A stretch of DNA of 38,404 nt from an uncultured Luminiphilus sp. (GCA_905182485.1 CAJJBO010000040.1:1-38404), one strand, 5' to 3'; numbered from the stretch's first letter, positions 1-9,424 are shown. The notes: a model not told the origin generated them from the letters alone. Made by a program: numbers and translations.

Positions 1-1712
1 ACCTGCTCTAGTCGCGCCATCTGTTCCTGTAATGTCTGCGCTTCGTCGCGTGTCCAGCAAATCACCATCTTGTGCCAAGGCAACGCGCAAGCCCTCGAGC
101 AACGCCTCCGCTTCGACACCCGCTTCTGCCAGCTTTCTGGCCACCATATCCTCGGCCGCAAACTCATAGCTGGCTCTCAGCATGTCGGTAATATCACGCT
201 CATCCAGACCAAACGCCGGCTTCACTACGACTTCGCTGCGCGCACCAGTCTGCTGCTCTACTGCCGACACCTCAAAATACCGTCAGCGTCGACTCGAAAG
301 GTCACTCGATTCTCGCCGCACCCGCCACCATGGGTGGAATACCGCTTGAGCTCAAAGCGTGCCAGCGAGCGACAATCCGCGACCCGTTCGCGTTCACCTT
401 GAACAACGTGGACGACTAAACCGGTTTGCCCGTCTCGTGCAGTCGTAAATTCCTGCGCTCGCGCGATAGGGATCGTGCTATTTCGATCGATAATGCGTTC
501 TGCTAGTCCACCGTAAGTCTCAAGGCCTAGGGATAGAGGGAATGACATCCAGCAATAACGCGTCGTTATCGCTGCGATTGCCAATCAGAATATCGGCCTG
601 CCTGGCTGCGCCCATCGCCACCACCTGATCCGGATCGAGGGTACACAACGGCGTCTGGCCAAAGCACCCCGCAACAGCCTGAGCCACAGCAGGAGTGCGG
701 GTTGAGCCACCGACCAGCACCACCCGATCAACCGACTCAACGCCGGCGTCGTTTAATGCCTGCCGACACGCTATGAGCGTGCGCTCAATGTAGGGCTCAA
801 TCAAAGTCTCTAAGGTATGCCGTGTCAGCGAGAGCGGCGGCACATCGCTACCCAAGGCGCTACCGTCAATCTGAACCTCGGACGATTCACTCAATGTCTG
901 CTTGGCGTCCCGAGCAAGACCCAACAACGTGCGACGCTGCCGCGGTGTCGGGTCCGTCATTGCCCAACTCGGTCGTCGCATAGCGGGCGATTTCGCGATC
1001 AAAGTCATCGCCGCCCAATGCGCTGTCGCCTCCGGTTGCGAGCACTTCAAATAACCCTGCGCGCATTCTGAGGATCGAGATATCAAACGTGCCGCCACCA
1101 AGATCATAAACAGCTAGCAAAGAGGATTCCTCTGCCTGCTCGTCCAAACCATAGGCCACCGCCGCTGCAGTGGGTTCATTCAGTAAGCGGCAGCACCTGA
1201 ATACCCGCTAATTGTGCCGCATCTTTGGTGGCCTGACGCTGCGCGTCATCAAAATAAGCTGGCACGGTAATCACCGCACCTTCTTCGGTGAGTCTCGGTC
1301 TGCTCGACTTGATGATGCGTTAAGAATGCAGCAGAGACCTCTACGGGTGTTTTTTTGCCCTGATCCGTTGCAAACGCCAGCGCACCGTCAGTCGTTCAGA
1401 GTGGCATAGGGATCATCGGCAACGTCTTCGCGTGCGCGGCCCAGCATGCGCTTCGCGGAGGCAATCGTATTCTCGGGCTGCTCATTGGCTAATGCCAGCG
1501 CCGCCCCACCCACTTGAGTCGACTCGGCGCCGTAGTGCACGACCGAGGGCAACGACGGCTGACCTGACTGCGCCCTCAAAAACGCGCACCTGCGCACCAT
1601 CGAACTGCGCAATCAAGCTATTCGTCGTCCCCAGGTCGATACCCACTGCGATGCTGCGCGTAGCGGTGAGGTCCGGCGATTCGCCTGGCTCCGATATCTG
1701 AAGAAGCACCAT
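1..1712 (-). CDS. hscA: Fe-S cluster assembly Hsp70 chaperone HscA (partial, frameshifted)
   Basis: This is the specialised Hsp70 that, with HscB, uses ATP to drive Fe-S cluster transfer from IscU. The N-terminus at 1712 opens with [15 protein letters not shown] followed by the ATPase phosphate-1 motif [16 protein letters not shown]. Further along the same strand, in shifted frames, are [24 protein letters not shown] (about 1100), [23 protein letters not shown] and [15 protein letters not shown]. The substrate-binding region reaches the window edge ([18 protein letters not shown] near 200). At least six frame breaks divide the gene, but the peptide pieces follow E. coli HscA in order without large gaps, so sequence error is likelier than decay. 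The ATG follows directly on the hscB stop (TAG-ATG). The C-terminus and the expected fdx lie off the left edge. Confidence 0.9.
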
Positions 1713-2235
1713 CTAACGACCCCGAGAACCCGTCGCATCGACCAACTTTTCGAGATAGCACATCTCCTGCCAGTAGCGGGCAGCGTCACGCCACGACGCT
1801 GCCTGTGCTGCTTCGGCAAAGCGCTCACGACTCGCGCCATAGTGCTCGTCGACATCGCGCACCAGCGCTTGGCGGCTCGCCGGATCCGATTCGAGCAATC
1901 GATTCAAGGCGCTCACGCAACAGTATTTGTGTCATCAAAAAATCCGCTCCGACGCCCTCACGCTCAGCCGCCGAAGATCGACGCCGCTGTGCTGCAGTAA
2001 ATATTGTGCTCGGTGACCTCGCCCAAAGCGTGCGGTATCCCGCATTAATGTCTGCGCAGAGTTGCGCTGCCACACGCTGCTCCACTTGCGGTTTGCCGGC
2101 ATAGCGATCAGGGTGGAATTGTGACAATAAGGAGTGATACACCTGCTCCAATACAGTTTCATCAATCGTGAAACTGGGCTCTACGTTAAACAACGAAAAA
2201 TAGTCGCGCGCCGCTGCGCCCGCCGTCGCGCCCAC
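1713..2235 (-). CDS. hscB: Fe-S cluster co-chaperone HscB (frameshifted)
   Basis: J-domain co-chaperone that delivers IscU to HscA and stimulates its ATPase. The N-terminal piece reads [12 protein letters not shown] and holds the J-domain signature HPD in FHPDRYAG. After a break, [12 protein letters not shown] appears in a second frame, [16 protein letters not shown] in the first, and the C-terminal helices ([19 protein letters not shown] to CYLEKLVDA) in a third. Rejoined, the span is about 174 codons, matching the usual 170 or so. The start is uncertain: a GTG at 2235, three bases after the iscA stop, is the only close in-frame start, and no clear Shine-Dalgarno sequence is visible. It sits between iscA and hscA in the canonical order. 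Confidence 0.88.
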
Positions 2236-2237
2236 AG

Positions 2238-2560
2238 TCAGACCGTGAAGCTCTCGCCACAACCACACTCACCTGCCACGTTGGGGTTGCGAAATTCAAG
2301 CCCTCGTTGAGGCCCTCTTTGGCAAAGTCCACCACCGTCCCGTCGAGGTAGACAAGGCTTTTAGGATCTACAAACACTTTGACCCCATCGGACTCGAAAG
2401 CGGTGTCCTCTGGTTCCGCCTGATCGACGAATTCCAAAACGTAAGCCAGCCCAGAACATCCCGACGTTTTCACCGCAATACGGATGCCCTCGCCCTTACC
2501 GCGGCTCGATAACTGCCGGCTTACGTGCTGCGCCGCTTCGTTAGTGAGACTAATAGTCAT
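2238..2560 (-). CDS. iscA: Iron-sulfur cluster assembly protein IscA (one frameshift)
   Basis: A-type Fe-S carrier of the ISC pathway. The main frame gives [16 protein letters not shown], the first ligand motif [15 protein letters not shown] and [15 protein letters not shown]. Near 2300 the frame breaks after GLNEGLNF; one base on, the sequence reads [18 protein letters not shown] and stops at 2238, restoring the conserved C-terminal CGCG ligand pair. The span of 323 bases is one short of the 107 codons plus stop expected, so a single missing base explains the break. Read without correction, the gene would lose both C-terminal cysteines and run into hscB, which is biologically implausible. 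Confidence 0.93.
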
Positions 2561-2944
2561 TTAGCTATCCCGCTTCTCGCGATAGTTTTGTACGGCAGCT
2601 TTAATGGCATCTTCAGCCAATACAGAGCAGTGAATTTTCACGGGCGGCAAGGAGAGCTCCTGTGCAATTTCTGTATTTTTAATCGAGGCCGCCTCATCTA
2701 AATTCTTACCCTTGACCCATTCGGTGAGCAGAGAGCTTGAGGCGATCGCTGACCCACAACCGTAGGTCTTAAATTTAGCATCTTCGATAATGCCCTCGTC
2801 ACTGACCTGAATTTGCAGTCGCATCACGTCGCCGCACGCTGGAGCGCCAACCATTCCCGTACCGATACTGTCGTCAGCTTCGTCAAACTTACCCACGTTA
2901 CGAGGGTTCTCATAGTGGTCAATCACTTTGTCACTGTACGCCAT
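2561..2944 (-). CDS. iscU: Fe-S cluster scaffold protein IscU
   Basis: Scaffold on which IscS-derived sulfur and iron are assembled into [2Fe-2S] clusters before HscBA-driven transfer. The frame is intact at 127 residues, as usual for the family. All three cluster cysteines are present (APACGDVM, TYGCGSAIA, KIHCSVLA) and so is the HscA recognition motif LPPVK just before the third cysteine. The ATG at 2944 has a good Shine-Dalgarno sequence (AGGGAGAT). It lies 31 bases after iscS and abuts iscA. Confidence 0.97.
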   Translation of the reverse strand: MAYSDKVIDHYENPRNVGKFDEADDSIGTGMVGAPACGDVMRLQIQVSDEGIIEDAKFKTYGCGSAIASSSLLTEWVKGKNLDEAASIKNTEIAQELSLPPVKIHCSVLAEDAIKAAVQNYREKRDS

Positions 2945-2975
2945 GGTTATCTCCCTGAGGCCTTAAAAGGCTACT

Positions 2976-4205
2976 TTAATGCGCAGCCCATTCGATTGTA
3001 TTGAGATCAACGCCGTCTTGGAACATGTCCCAAAGCGGCGAGAGCTCTCGTAATTTTTCTACGGCATGGCGCACACACTTTACGGCATGATCCACTTCGG
3101 CTTCGGTGGTAAACCGGCCAAAACTAAAGCGCAAAGAACTATGCGCCATTTCGTCATTCAGCCCCAGTGCACGCAGCACGTAAGAAGGCTCCAAACTGGC
3201 TGAGGTGCAGGCCGATCCACTCGAAATAGCCAAATCTCGCAGTGACATAATCAGCGATTCCCCCTCAACAAACGCAAAACTCACATTGAGTGCTCCGGGC
3301 AAGCGCTGCTCTCGATCACCGTTAATGTAGACCTCTGGAATGTCACTGATAGCGTCCCAAAATCGCTCACGAAGCGCCTCTGACTGCGCTGACTCTGTCG
3401 CCATCTCCTCGTGCGCTATCCGAGCGGCCTCGCCGAAGCCCACCAGCTGATGAGTGGCCAAAGTGCCCGATCGCATGCCGCGCTCGTGGCCACCACCGTG
3501 CATCTGCGCTTCCAGGCGAACGCGGGGTTTGCGGCGGACATAGAGTGCCCCTACGCCCTTTGGCCCATACATCTTGTGCGCCGACATCGACAAAAGATCG
3601 ACCTTCATCTGCTCCAGATCGACCGGTATCTTGCCCACGCTTTGAGCGCCGTCAACGTGAAACAACACGCCTGCAGCGCGGCAAATTTCACCGATTCCCG
3701 CGATATCATTGACGACACCAATCTCGTTATTGGCGTGCATCACGCTCGCCAAGATCGTGTCCTCGCGCAGCGCAGCTTGCACCATCTCAGGCGTTGTCAG
3801 CCCCTGCTCATCAGGATCAAGATAGGTCACCTCGTAGCCCTCGCGCTCGAGTTGGCGACAGGTATCCAGTACCGCCTTGTGCTCAATCTTAGAGGTAATA
3901 ATGTGCTTACCCTTCTTGTGATAGAAGTGCGCCACACCCTTTAATCGCCAAGTTGTCTGACTCGGTGGCACCCGAAGTCCACACAATCTCGCGAGGATCC
4001 GCATTGATCAACTCCGCGACTTGACTGCGCGCATTCTCAACCGCTTCTTCTGCTTTCCATCCAAACATGAGAGCGCGATGCCGCGTTGCCTAAACACCCT
4101 CGGTCGACATGCAGGCGGTCATGCGGCAACGACTCTAGGGTCTACCGGTGTCGTCGACAGATAATCGAGATAAATCGGGGTACTGACAGTGACTGGTGCA
4201 TTCAT
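2976..4205 (-). CDS. iscS: Cysteine desulfurase IscS (frameshifted near N-terminus)
   Basis: PLP enzyme that removes sulfur from L-cysteine and supplies it to IscU and to tRNA thiolation. The long frame (2976-4004) holds the PLP lysine in [12 protein letters not shown], the mobile active-site cysteine in [16 protein letters not shown], and the C-terminus GVDLNTIEW that contacts IscU. The true start is the ATG at 4205: the first residues read [13 protein letters not shown] and then TTPVDPRV. The frame then breaks near 4125 and returns as [19 protein letters not shown] and [14 protein letters not shown], breaking once more near 3940. Total length is about 409 codons, near the 404 of E. coli. 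The breaks look like sequence errors. It is the second gene of the isc operon, 78 bases after iscR. Confidence 0.93.
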
Positions 4206-4283
4206 CGCTTTTTTTCTCACTCGAGCCAACTGGCTCATTCTATTTACCGTAAAGGATTGCTCTACTGAACCACCCTGAATAAG

Positions 4284-4745
4284 TCATCCTAAGGACAACG
4301 TTTGCAATAGGCCTTCCGCCGGTCGAGAAGCGATTCGTTCTCGCTGGCGCCGTTCCATGAGATCGCCGAGGCTGATCTGGCTCAGAAAATCGTGTATCTG
4401 GCCTGATAAGTCCTCCCACAAATCGTGTGTCAAGCAAGTCTCTCCATGATGGCAGTTGCCTTTACCCTGGCAATTCGTGACATCAACCGCTTCGTCCACT
4501 GCATCAATAATCTGTGCCACAAAGATGTCGGTGCCGCTTCTTGCTAACCGATATCCGCCACCCGGGCCCCGCGCGCTGGTTACCAATTTGCCTCGCCGCA
4601 ACTTGGCAAATAACTGCTCTAGGTAAGACAGGGATATCTCCTGTCTTCCCGATATATCTGCCAATGACACCGGCTTGGGACCCCCATTAATGGCAAGATC
4701 CAACATGGCCGTGACGGCATAGCGTCCGCGCGTTGTTAACTTCAT
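4284..4745 (-). CDS. iscR: Fe-S cluster-responsive regulator IscR
   Basis: Rrf2-family transcription factor that senses cellular Fe-S status and represses its own operon in the [2Fe-2S] form. The frame is intact (153 aa). The winged helix reads MKLTTRGRYAVTAMLDLA and ISLSYLEQLFAKLRRG with the wing GPGGGYRLAR; the three cluster cysteines lie within NCQGKGNCHHGETCLTHDLW. The start is fixed by homology and has no convincing Shine-Dalgarno sequence; the -10 box of the predicted promoter ends only nine bases before the ATG, so the message may be leaderless. An IscR type-1 operator covers that promoter. Confidence 0.96.
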   Translation of the reverse strand: MKLTTRGRYAVTAMLDLAINGGPKPVSLADISGRQEISLSYLEQLFAKLRRGKLVTSARGPGGGYRLARSGTDIFVAQIIDAVDEAVDVTNCQGKGNCHHGETCLTHDLWEDLSGQIHDFLSQISLGDLMERRQRERIASRPAEGLLQTLSLG

Positions 4746-4753
4746 GGTCGGCG

Positions 4754-4787
4754 ATTGTCCTATTCCTGAGTATTTTAGTCAAGAATA
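4754..4787 (-). promoter_or_regulatory. iscR promoter with IscR type-1 operator
   Basis: On the minus strand there is a -35 TTGACT (4782-4777), a 17-base spacer and a -10 GACAAT (4759-4754). Positions 4786-4762 match the known 25-base IscR type-1 consensus (ATASYYGACTRWWWYAGTCRRSTAT) at 22 of 25 positions by my count, covering the -35 and most of the spacer. This is the arrangement of the autorepressed iscR promoter of E. coli. The site starts 13 bases after the trmJ stop codon. Confidence 0.85.
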
Positions 4788-4799
4788 GCCGAAAGTGGT

Positions 4800-5540
4800 T
4801 TAACTTCTTGTGCGGCGGGCCGTATTTTGCGTTTCGGTGAGTATGCCGCGCAGAATATTGAGCTCCATTTCATCGAGTCGAACCCGATTAAATAAGCGGT
4901 TTAACCTCGGCATTAACTGTTTAGGCGCCGCGGGATCCAAAAACCCGATATCGACCAACGTGGTTTCAAGGTGTTCATAAAACCGCGCCATGTCGTCTGC
5001 TTTGGCGAAGGGAGTATCCCAATCGGCGTCTTCGGGCAACCCTGCCTGTCCGCCCATCTGCAACATCCGCAACTCATAGGCGACAATTTGCACCGCCATC
5101 GCCAGATTCAAACTCGAATACGCTTCATGAGTGGGAATGTGACAATGCAAATTGCATCGCTGCAACTCCTCGTTCAGCAATCCTCGATCCTCGCGACCAA
5201 ACAAAATGGCCACGCGCTCGGTAGCAGAATGTTGTGCAATACGCTGAGCACATTGCTGCGCATCCTGAATCGGCCAAGGGATGCGCCGGGCTCTCGCACT
5301 GGTACCGACCACAAACTGACACTCTGCGATGGCCTCATCGAGCGTTTCTACCACATGCGCGTTTTCGAGGACATCGCCTGCTGATGCAGCGCGCCAAACG
5401 GCCTCTGGTGCAGGGTATTTCAGTGGCGCCACGAGGGTGAGGCGCGTCAAACCCATATTTTTCATCGCGCGCGCAACGCCACCAATGTTGCCACTGTGGG
5501 TGGTGTTAACTAAAACAATGTCGATGTTCTCGGCATTCAT
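4800..5540 (-). CDS. trmJ: tRNA (cytidine/uridine-2'-O-)-methyltransferase TrmJ
   Basis: SPOUT-family methyltransferase that 2'-O-methylates position 32 of the tRNA anticodon loop using SAM. The protein (246 aa, usual length) begins IDIVLVNTTHSGNIGGVARA, typical of the SpoU N-terminus, with FGREDRGLLNEELQRC and IPTHEAYSSLNLAMAVQI forming the knotted SAM site. The ATG at 5540 is preceded by AGGGA at suitable spacing. It lies just upstream of iscR on the same strand and divergent from suhB. The trmJ-iscR neighbourhood is conserved in many gammaproteobacteria. Confidence 0.95.
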   Translation of the reverse strand: MNAENIDIVLVNTTHSGNIGGVARAMKNMGLTRLTLVAPLKYPAPEAVWRAASAGDVLENAHVVETLDEAIAECQFVVGTSARARRIPWPIQDAQQCAQRIAQHSATERVAILFGREDRGLLNEELQRCNLHCHIPTHEAYSSLNLAMAVQIVAYELRMLQMGGQAGLPEDADWDTPFAKADDMARFYEHLETTLVDIGFLDPAAPKQLMPRLNRLFNRVRLDEMELNILRGILTETQNTARRTRS

Positions 5541-5733
5541 GGTTTGATGTCCCTAGTGTGGTCTGCCCGACTCAAGTCTCGTCGCCAAAAGAGCACTCAG
5601 CGCCTCGCTGACGTCGCGACCTTGCCGACCCAAGTCGTGTCATGAATCGATATTCGCGCAGAGTTTAGCAGAGGCGTATCCGCGTCCCTCTCCCCCTGTT
5701 ATCATCCGCCGCCACACCAGTTCGAGATACGGC

Positions 5734-6531
5734 ATGGAACCGACCGCCACCATGGCGCTGCGCGCCGCCCGCAAAGCGGGAGACCTGATCATGCGTGCTT
5801 CCGACGACATGGATCGAGTCGGCTTTCGTCATAAAGCAGCCGCAGATTACGTCACCGACGTTGACATCGCGGCAGAAAAAGAAATTCTGTACCACCTCAA
5901 TAAAGCCTATCCAGAACATCGCTTCCTCTGCGAGGAAAGCGGTCTATCAGGTAATGGGGACTCCGAATACACCTGGATCATTGACCCACTCGATGGCACC
6001 AGCAACTTTATGCGTGGCATACCTCACTATGCGATCAGTATTGCCTGTGTGCATCGAGGCAAGATTGAGCATGCGGTGGTCTACGATCCCGTCAGACAGG
6101 AAGAGTTTATTGCCTCTCGAGGCCGGGGCGCACAGCTCAATGGCCATCGCATCCGGGTGTCCGACCGCAAAGAGCTTCAGGAGACCCTTCTGGGCACCGG
6201 TATCCCGTTCTTAGGGCACTGCGATGAGCACTTAGACTGGTATACACAATCGCTCGCTGCAGTGACTGGCCGCTCCATGGGCGTCCGGCGGGGTGGCTCA
6301 GCCGCCCTTGACCTGGCTTATGTCGCGGCAGGCAGACTGGACGGCTTTTGGGAAATGGGACTCAGTGAATGGGATATCGCCGCAGGGGCACTCTTGATCC
6401 GCGAGGCCGGCGGATTGATCACTGATTTATCAGGCGGAGAGCACTGGTATGACAGCGGCAATGTGGTGTGCGGTAACAGCAAGCTGATGCGTCAGTTATT
6501 ACCCCTTGTAAGGTGGTCAGGCAGAGTCTGA
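5734..6531 (+). CDS. suhB: Inositol-1-monophosphatase SuhB
   Basis: Mg2+-dependent phosphatase of the inositol monophosphatase family; in gammaproteobacteria SuhB also joins the rRNA antitermination complex. The protein has 265 residues, as usual. Metal and phosphate motifs are present in order: EESG (about residue 69), DPLDGTSNFMRG (about 84-95) and SEWDIAAGALLI (about 212). It is transcribed away from trmJ across a 193-base gap in which no strong promoter was recognised (TATCAT at 5700-5705 is a possible -10). It converges on secF with 40 bases between stops and no clear terminator. Confidence 0.94.
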   Translation: MEPTATMALRAARKAGDLIMRASDDMDRVGFRHKAAADYVTDVDIAAEKEILYHLNKAYPEHRFLCEESGLSGNGDSEYTWIIDPLDGTSNFMRGIPHYAISIACVHRGKIEHAVVYDPVRQEEFIASRGRGAQLNGHRIRVSDRKELQETLLGTGIPFLGHCDEHLDWYTQSLAAVTGRSMGVRRGGSAALDLAYVAAGRLDGFWEMGLSEWDIAAGALLIREAGGLITDLSGGEHWYDSGNVVCGNSKLMRQLLPLVRWSGRV

Positions 6532-6571
6532 GCATCCCGAACATAAAAGCTGACCGGGACAAACGACAGGA

Positions 6572-7486
6572 TTAAGGCAGCATGCCCTCCTGGTCCGCTC
6601 CCTCTCGCTCTGGCACCATGACATCTTCTTTGCTCACGCCGAGTTGCAGTAAGGTGGTGGAGGCCACATACATCGAAGAGTAGGTCCCCACGGTCACACC
6701 CACTAGCAGCGCTACCGCGAAGCCAAAAATCATTTCTCCGCCGAATAAAGCTAGCGCAGCCAACACCAATAGCGTGGTTAGCGATGTCACCAATGTTCTA
6801 CCCAAGGTCTCGGTCAGCGAGATATTAATCACATCAATCGCTTCAGCCCGGCGGATTTTGCGCAAATTTTCTCTTATCCGATCGGACACGACGATCGTGT
6901 CATTAAGCGAGTAGCCTATAATAGCTAGAATTGCAGCCAATACCGTTAAGTCGAATTCTAGTTGTAAGATAGAGAAAAAACCGAGTGTTAAGAGTACATC
7001 ATGGGCTAGTGCGAGCACCGCGCCCAACGCAAATTTTATCTGGAAACGAAACGCAACGTAGAGCATTACGAGACCCAACGCCGTCAGCATCGCGATGCCC
7101 CCATCGTCCCTCAGCTCATCCCCCACCTGCGGCCCCACAAATTCAATGCGGCGCAATTCAATCGCCATATCGGTGCTGCTGCGCAGTTTATCCACCATCA
7201 GCGCGCCCTGCTCATCGGAATAACCGTCAGGTAAGCGCACCAAAACATCTCGGTCTGTGCCGAAGCTGACTACTACCGCGCCGTCGTAACCCTCCTCAGC
7301 CAATACAGATCGAATCGAGCTCAGATCGGCGCTGTCGCTGTAAGCCACCTCGATCAACGTACCGCCTGTAAAATCGAGGCCCCAGTTCAATTGCTGCAGG
7401 CTCAAAGAGGCGACCGCCGTGACAATGGCTAAGCCCGATAAGGCGATGGCGACCCAGCGCCACTTCATGAAAGGAATGGGATTCAT
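6572..7486 (-). CDS. secF: Protein translocase subunit SecF
   Basis: Inner-membrane RND-type subunit that with SecD uses proton-motive force to complete Sec export. The frame is intact (304 aa). It has an N-terminal membrane helix (WVAIALSGLAIVTAVASLSL), the family motif LNWGLDFTGGTLIEV, a periplasmic domain, and a C-terminal block of five hydrophobic helices with GYSLNDTIVVSDRIRENLR. Its ATG overlaps the secD stop (ATGA, 7483-7486), showing translational coupling. It converges on suhB. Confidence 0.97.
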   Translation of the reverse strand: MNPIPFMKWRWVAIALSGLAIVTAVASLSLQQLNWGLDFTGGTLIEVAYSDSADLSSIRSVLAEEGYDGAVVVSFGTDRDVLVRLPDGYSDEQGALMVDKLRSSTDMAIELRRIEFVGPQVGDELRDDGGIAMLTALGLVMLYVAFRFQIKFALGAVLALAHDVLLTLGFFSILQLEFDLTVLAAILAIIGYSLNDTIVVSDRIRENLRKIRRAEAIDVINISLTETLGRTLVTSLTTLLVLAALALFGGEMIFGFAVALLVGVTVGTYSSMYVASTTLLQLGVSKEDVMVPEREGADQEGMLP

Positions 7487-9390
7487 TCCGCTGCCCCCTG
7501 TTGCACGACCTTGGTTCCGCCAACGCCCCCAATTGACAGTGCCTGCACCCTTCGGCCGCCATAAAATAAATTCACCAGTGCTCTCGTGCCAATAATGGAG
7601 GACAGCATGGAGGTGATAATGCCGACTGACAGTGTGACCGCAAACCCTTTGACCGGACCTGTTCCGATGGCATAAAGAATGATCGCCACGATCAAGGTGG
7701 TGATATTGGCATCGAGAATCGTGACAACTGCACGGTCAAAACCCTGACCAATCGCTGTTTGAGGGGGGGCGCCGCCCCGAATTTCTTCTCGAATACGCGC
7801 AAAGATCAACACATTGGCGTCAACTGCCATGCCAACGGTCAACACGATCCCGGCAATACCTGGCAGTGTCAGTGTGGCGCCCAGCAACGACATAATGGCC
7901 ACCAACAGGACGAGATTGCCGCTCAGGGCAAGCACTGCCGCAACGCCAAAAACCCGGTAATACAGCATCATAAAGATCACGACGAGGGCCAACCCGACTT
8001 GCACTGATTTTGTACCCAAGCGAATATTTTCGGCCCCTAAAGAGGGCCCGACCGTGCGCTCTTCGACAAAAGTAATCGGCGCTGCCAGTGCGCCGGCACG
8101 CAACATTAGCGCCAGCTCTGACGACTCTCCGGGGTTGTCGAGTCCGGTAATCTGAAACTGCGCGCCCAGTGCCGACTGAATCACCGGCGCGGTCAGCAGC
8201 TTCTTTTCGTCGTAGGGAATCCGTTTGGCAACTTCTTCCCCGGATTCCGTCACCTCGTAACGCGTCCGATACTTGCGCTCGATAAACAATACGCCCATGC
8301 GTCGTTTCACATTGGCACGCGTCGCCCGCGACATCAGCATCCCACCTTCACCATCCAAACTAATGGAGACATTGGGCTGGCTGTTCTGATCAAAACCAGC
8401 CTGCGCGTTGGAAACACTCTCACCTGAGATAATCACGTCGCGCTCTAGCCACTCAGTCATGCCCTCGCGATCCGCGCTGCGATACTCAAATCGCTGTCGT
8501 TCCGATATCGGAGCATTGGCCTCGGCAACGAGCCGGAACTCCAAATTAGCCACCTTACCCAAAATGCGCTTCGCTTCTGCTGTATCTTGAATACCAGGCA
8601 GCTCTACCACAATGCGGTTGCGGCCTTGCCGCTGCACTAACGGCTCAGAAACACCTAACTCATTGACGCGATTACGAATCGTGGTCAGATTTTGGGTCAC
8701 CGCATAGTCCACCAGTTCGGTAATCGTTTGCTCGGTGACGTTTCCGTATAACAACCAAGCATCCGCCTCATCGACTCGATCGAGGAACAACTCTGGGTAA
8801 AGCTCGGCAACCAGCTTGCGTGCGGCCTCCCGATCGGCCTCGGCACGAAATTGCATCACAGCGCGCTGGCCATCGAGACTGACTCGTCCGCGAACCCGCT
8901 CTTCACGCAGCCGCTTTTTAATACCGATCTCGTATTGCTCAAGCCGCCGTTCCGTTGCCGCGGCAACGTCAACTTCTAGCTTAAAATGAACGCCTCCGCT
9001 CAGATCAAGGCCTAACTTCATGGGCGTTGCACCGCCTTGCAGCAACCAGTCTGGTGTCGTCGGTGCCAAATTGAGCGCCACAATAAACGCGTCACCGAGC
9101 TCCCTCGCCACGACGGCCTGAGCCCGCAACTGCTGATCACGATCGGTCAATCTTAACAGCGCAGACTTACCCTGCTCCTGAATGACCTCGCCAAAAAAGG
9201 GTATTCCCGCGTCGGTCAGCGCCTGCTCAGCACGACCTAGTATGGGCTTGTCGATCGTCTGAGAGCTGCTGGCACCGGCAATCTGCAATGCAGGGTCGGG
9301 GGCATATAAATTGGGCGCGGCGTAAAAGAAGCCGCCGGCGACCACAATGAGGATCAACACATTTTTCCAAAGGGGGTAATGATTTATCAT
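7483..9390 (-). CDS. secD: Protein translocase subunit SecD
   Basis: Large RND-type subunit of the SecDF translocation motor. From the ATG at 9390 the protein starts MINHYPLWKNVLILIVVAGG, the usual SecD first helix, followed by the P1 periplasmic head (MKLGLDLSGGVHFKLEVD, then RNRVNELGVSEPLVQRQG) and a C-terminal five-helix block (AGIVLTVGMAVDANVLIFAR). The length is about 635 residues. The open frame extends to 9576, but that would add a poly-threonine stretch encoded by a trinucleotide repeat and is rejected. No Shine-Dalgarno sequence precedes the ATG. yajC, often upstream of secD, is absent here; purL lies there instead. Confidence 0.95.
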   Translation of the reverse strand: MINHYPLWKNVLILIVVAGGFFYAAPNLYAPDPALQIAGASSSQTIDKPILGRAEQALTDAGIPFFGEVIQEQGKSALLRLTDRDQQLRAQAVVARELGDAFIVALNLAPTTPDWLLQGGATPMKLGLDLSGGVHFKLEVDVAAATERRLEQYEIGIKKRLREERVRGRVSLDGQRAVMQFRAEADREAARKLVAELYPELFLDRVDEADAWLLYGNVTEQTITELVDYAVTQNLTTIRNRVNELGVSEPLVQRQGRNRIVVELPGIQDTAEAKRILGKVANLEFRLVAEANAPISERQRFEYRSADREGMTEWLERDVIISGESVSNAQAGFDQNSQPNVSISLDGEGGMLMSRATRANVKRRMGVLFIERKYRTRYEVTESGEEVAKRIPYDEKKLLTAPVIQSALGAQFQITGLDNPGESSELALMLRAGALAAPITFVEERTVGPSLGAENIRLGTKSVQVGLALVVIFMMLYYRVFGVAAVLALSGNLVLLVAIMSLLGATLTLPGIAGIVLTVGMAVDANVLIFARIREEIRGGAPPQTAIGQGFDRAVVTILDANITTLIVAIILYAIGTGPVKGFAVTLSVGIITSMLSSIIGTRALVNLFYGGRRVQALSIGGVGGTKVVQQGAAE

Positions 9391-9424
9391 CGTTGTTGTC
9401 GCTGTTGTCGTTGTCGTGGTGACG
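9391..9424. repeat. ACA/GAC trinucleotide tract directly before secD start
   Basis: On the minus strand the bases before the secD ATG are a run of ACN-type triplets (ACAACG, ACAACA, GCGACAACAACG) without any purine-rich Shine-Dalgarno sequence. The tract is low in structure and occupies the place of the ribosome-binding site. Confidence 0.7.

Noticed and set aside
258-1612. Separate short genes in the hscA region
   Set aside because: They are consecutive pieces of one HscA chain in different frames.
6532-6571. Bidirectional terminator between suhB and secF
   Set aside because: Only a 5-base-pair stem with a 15-base loop and no T-run.
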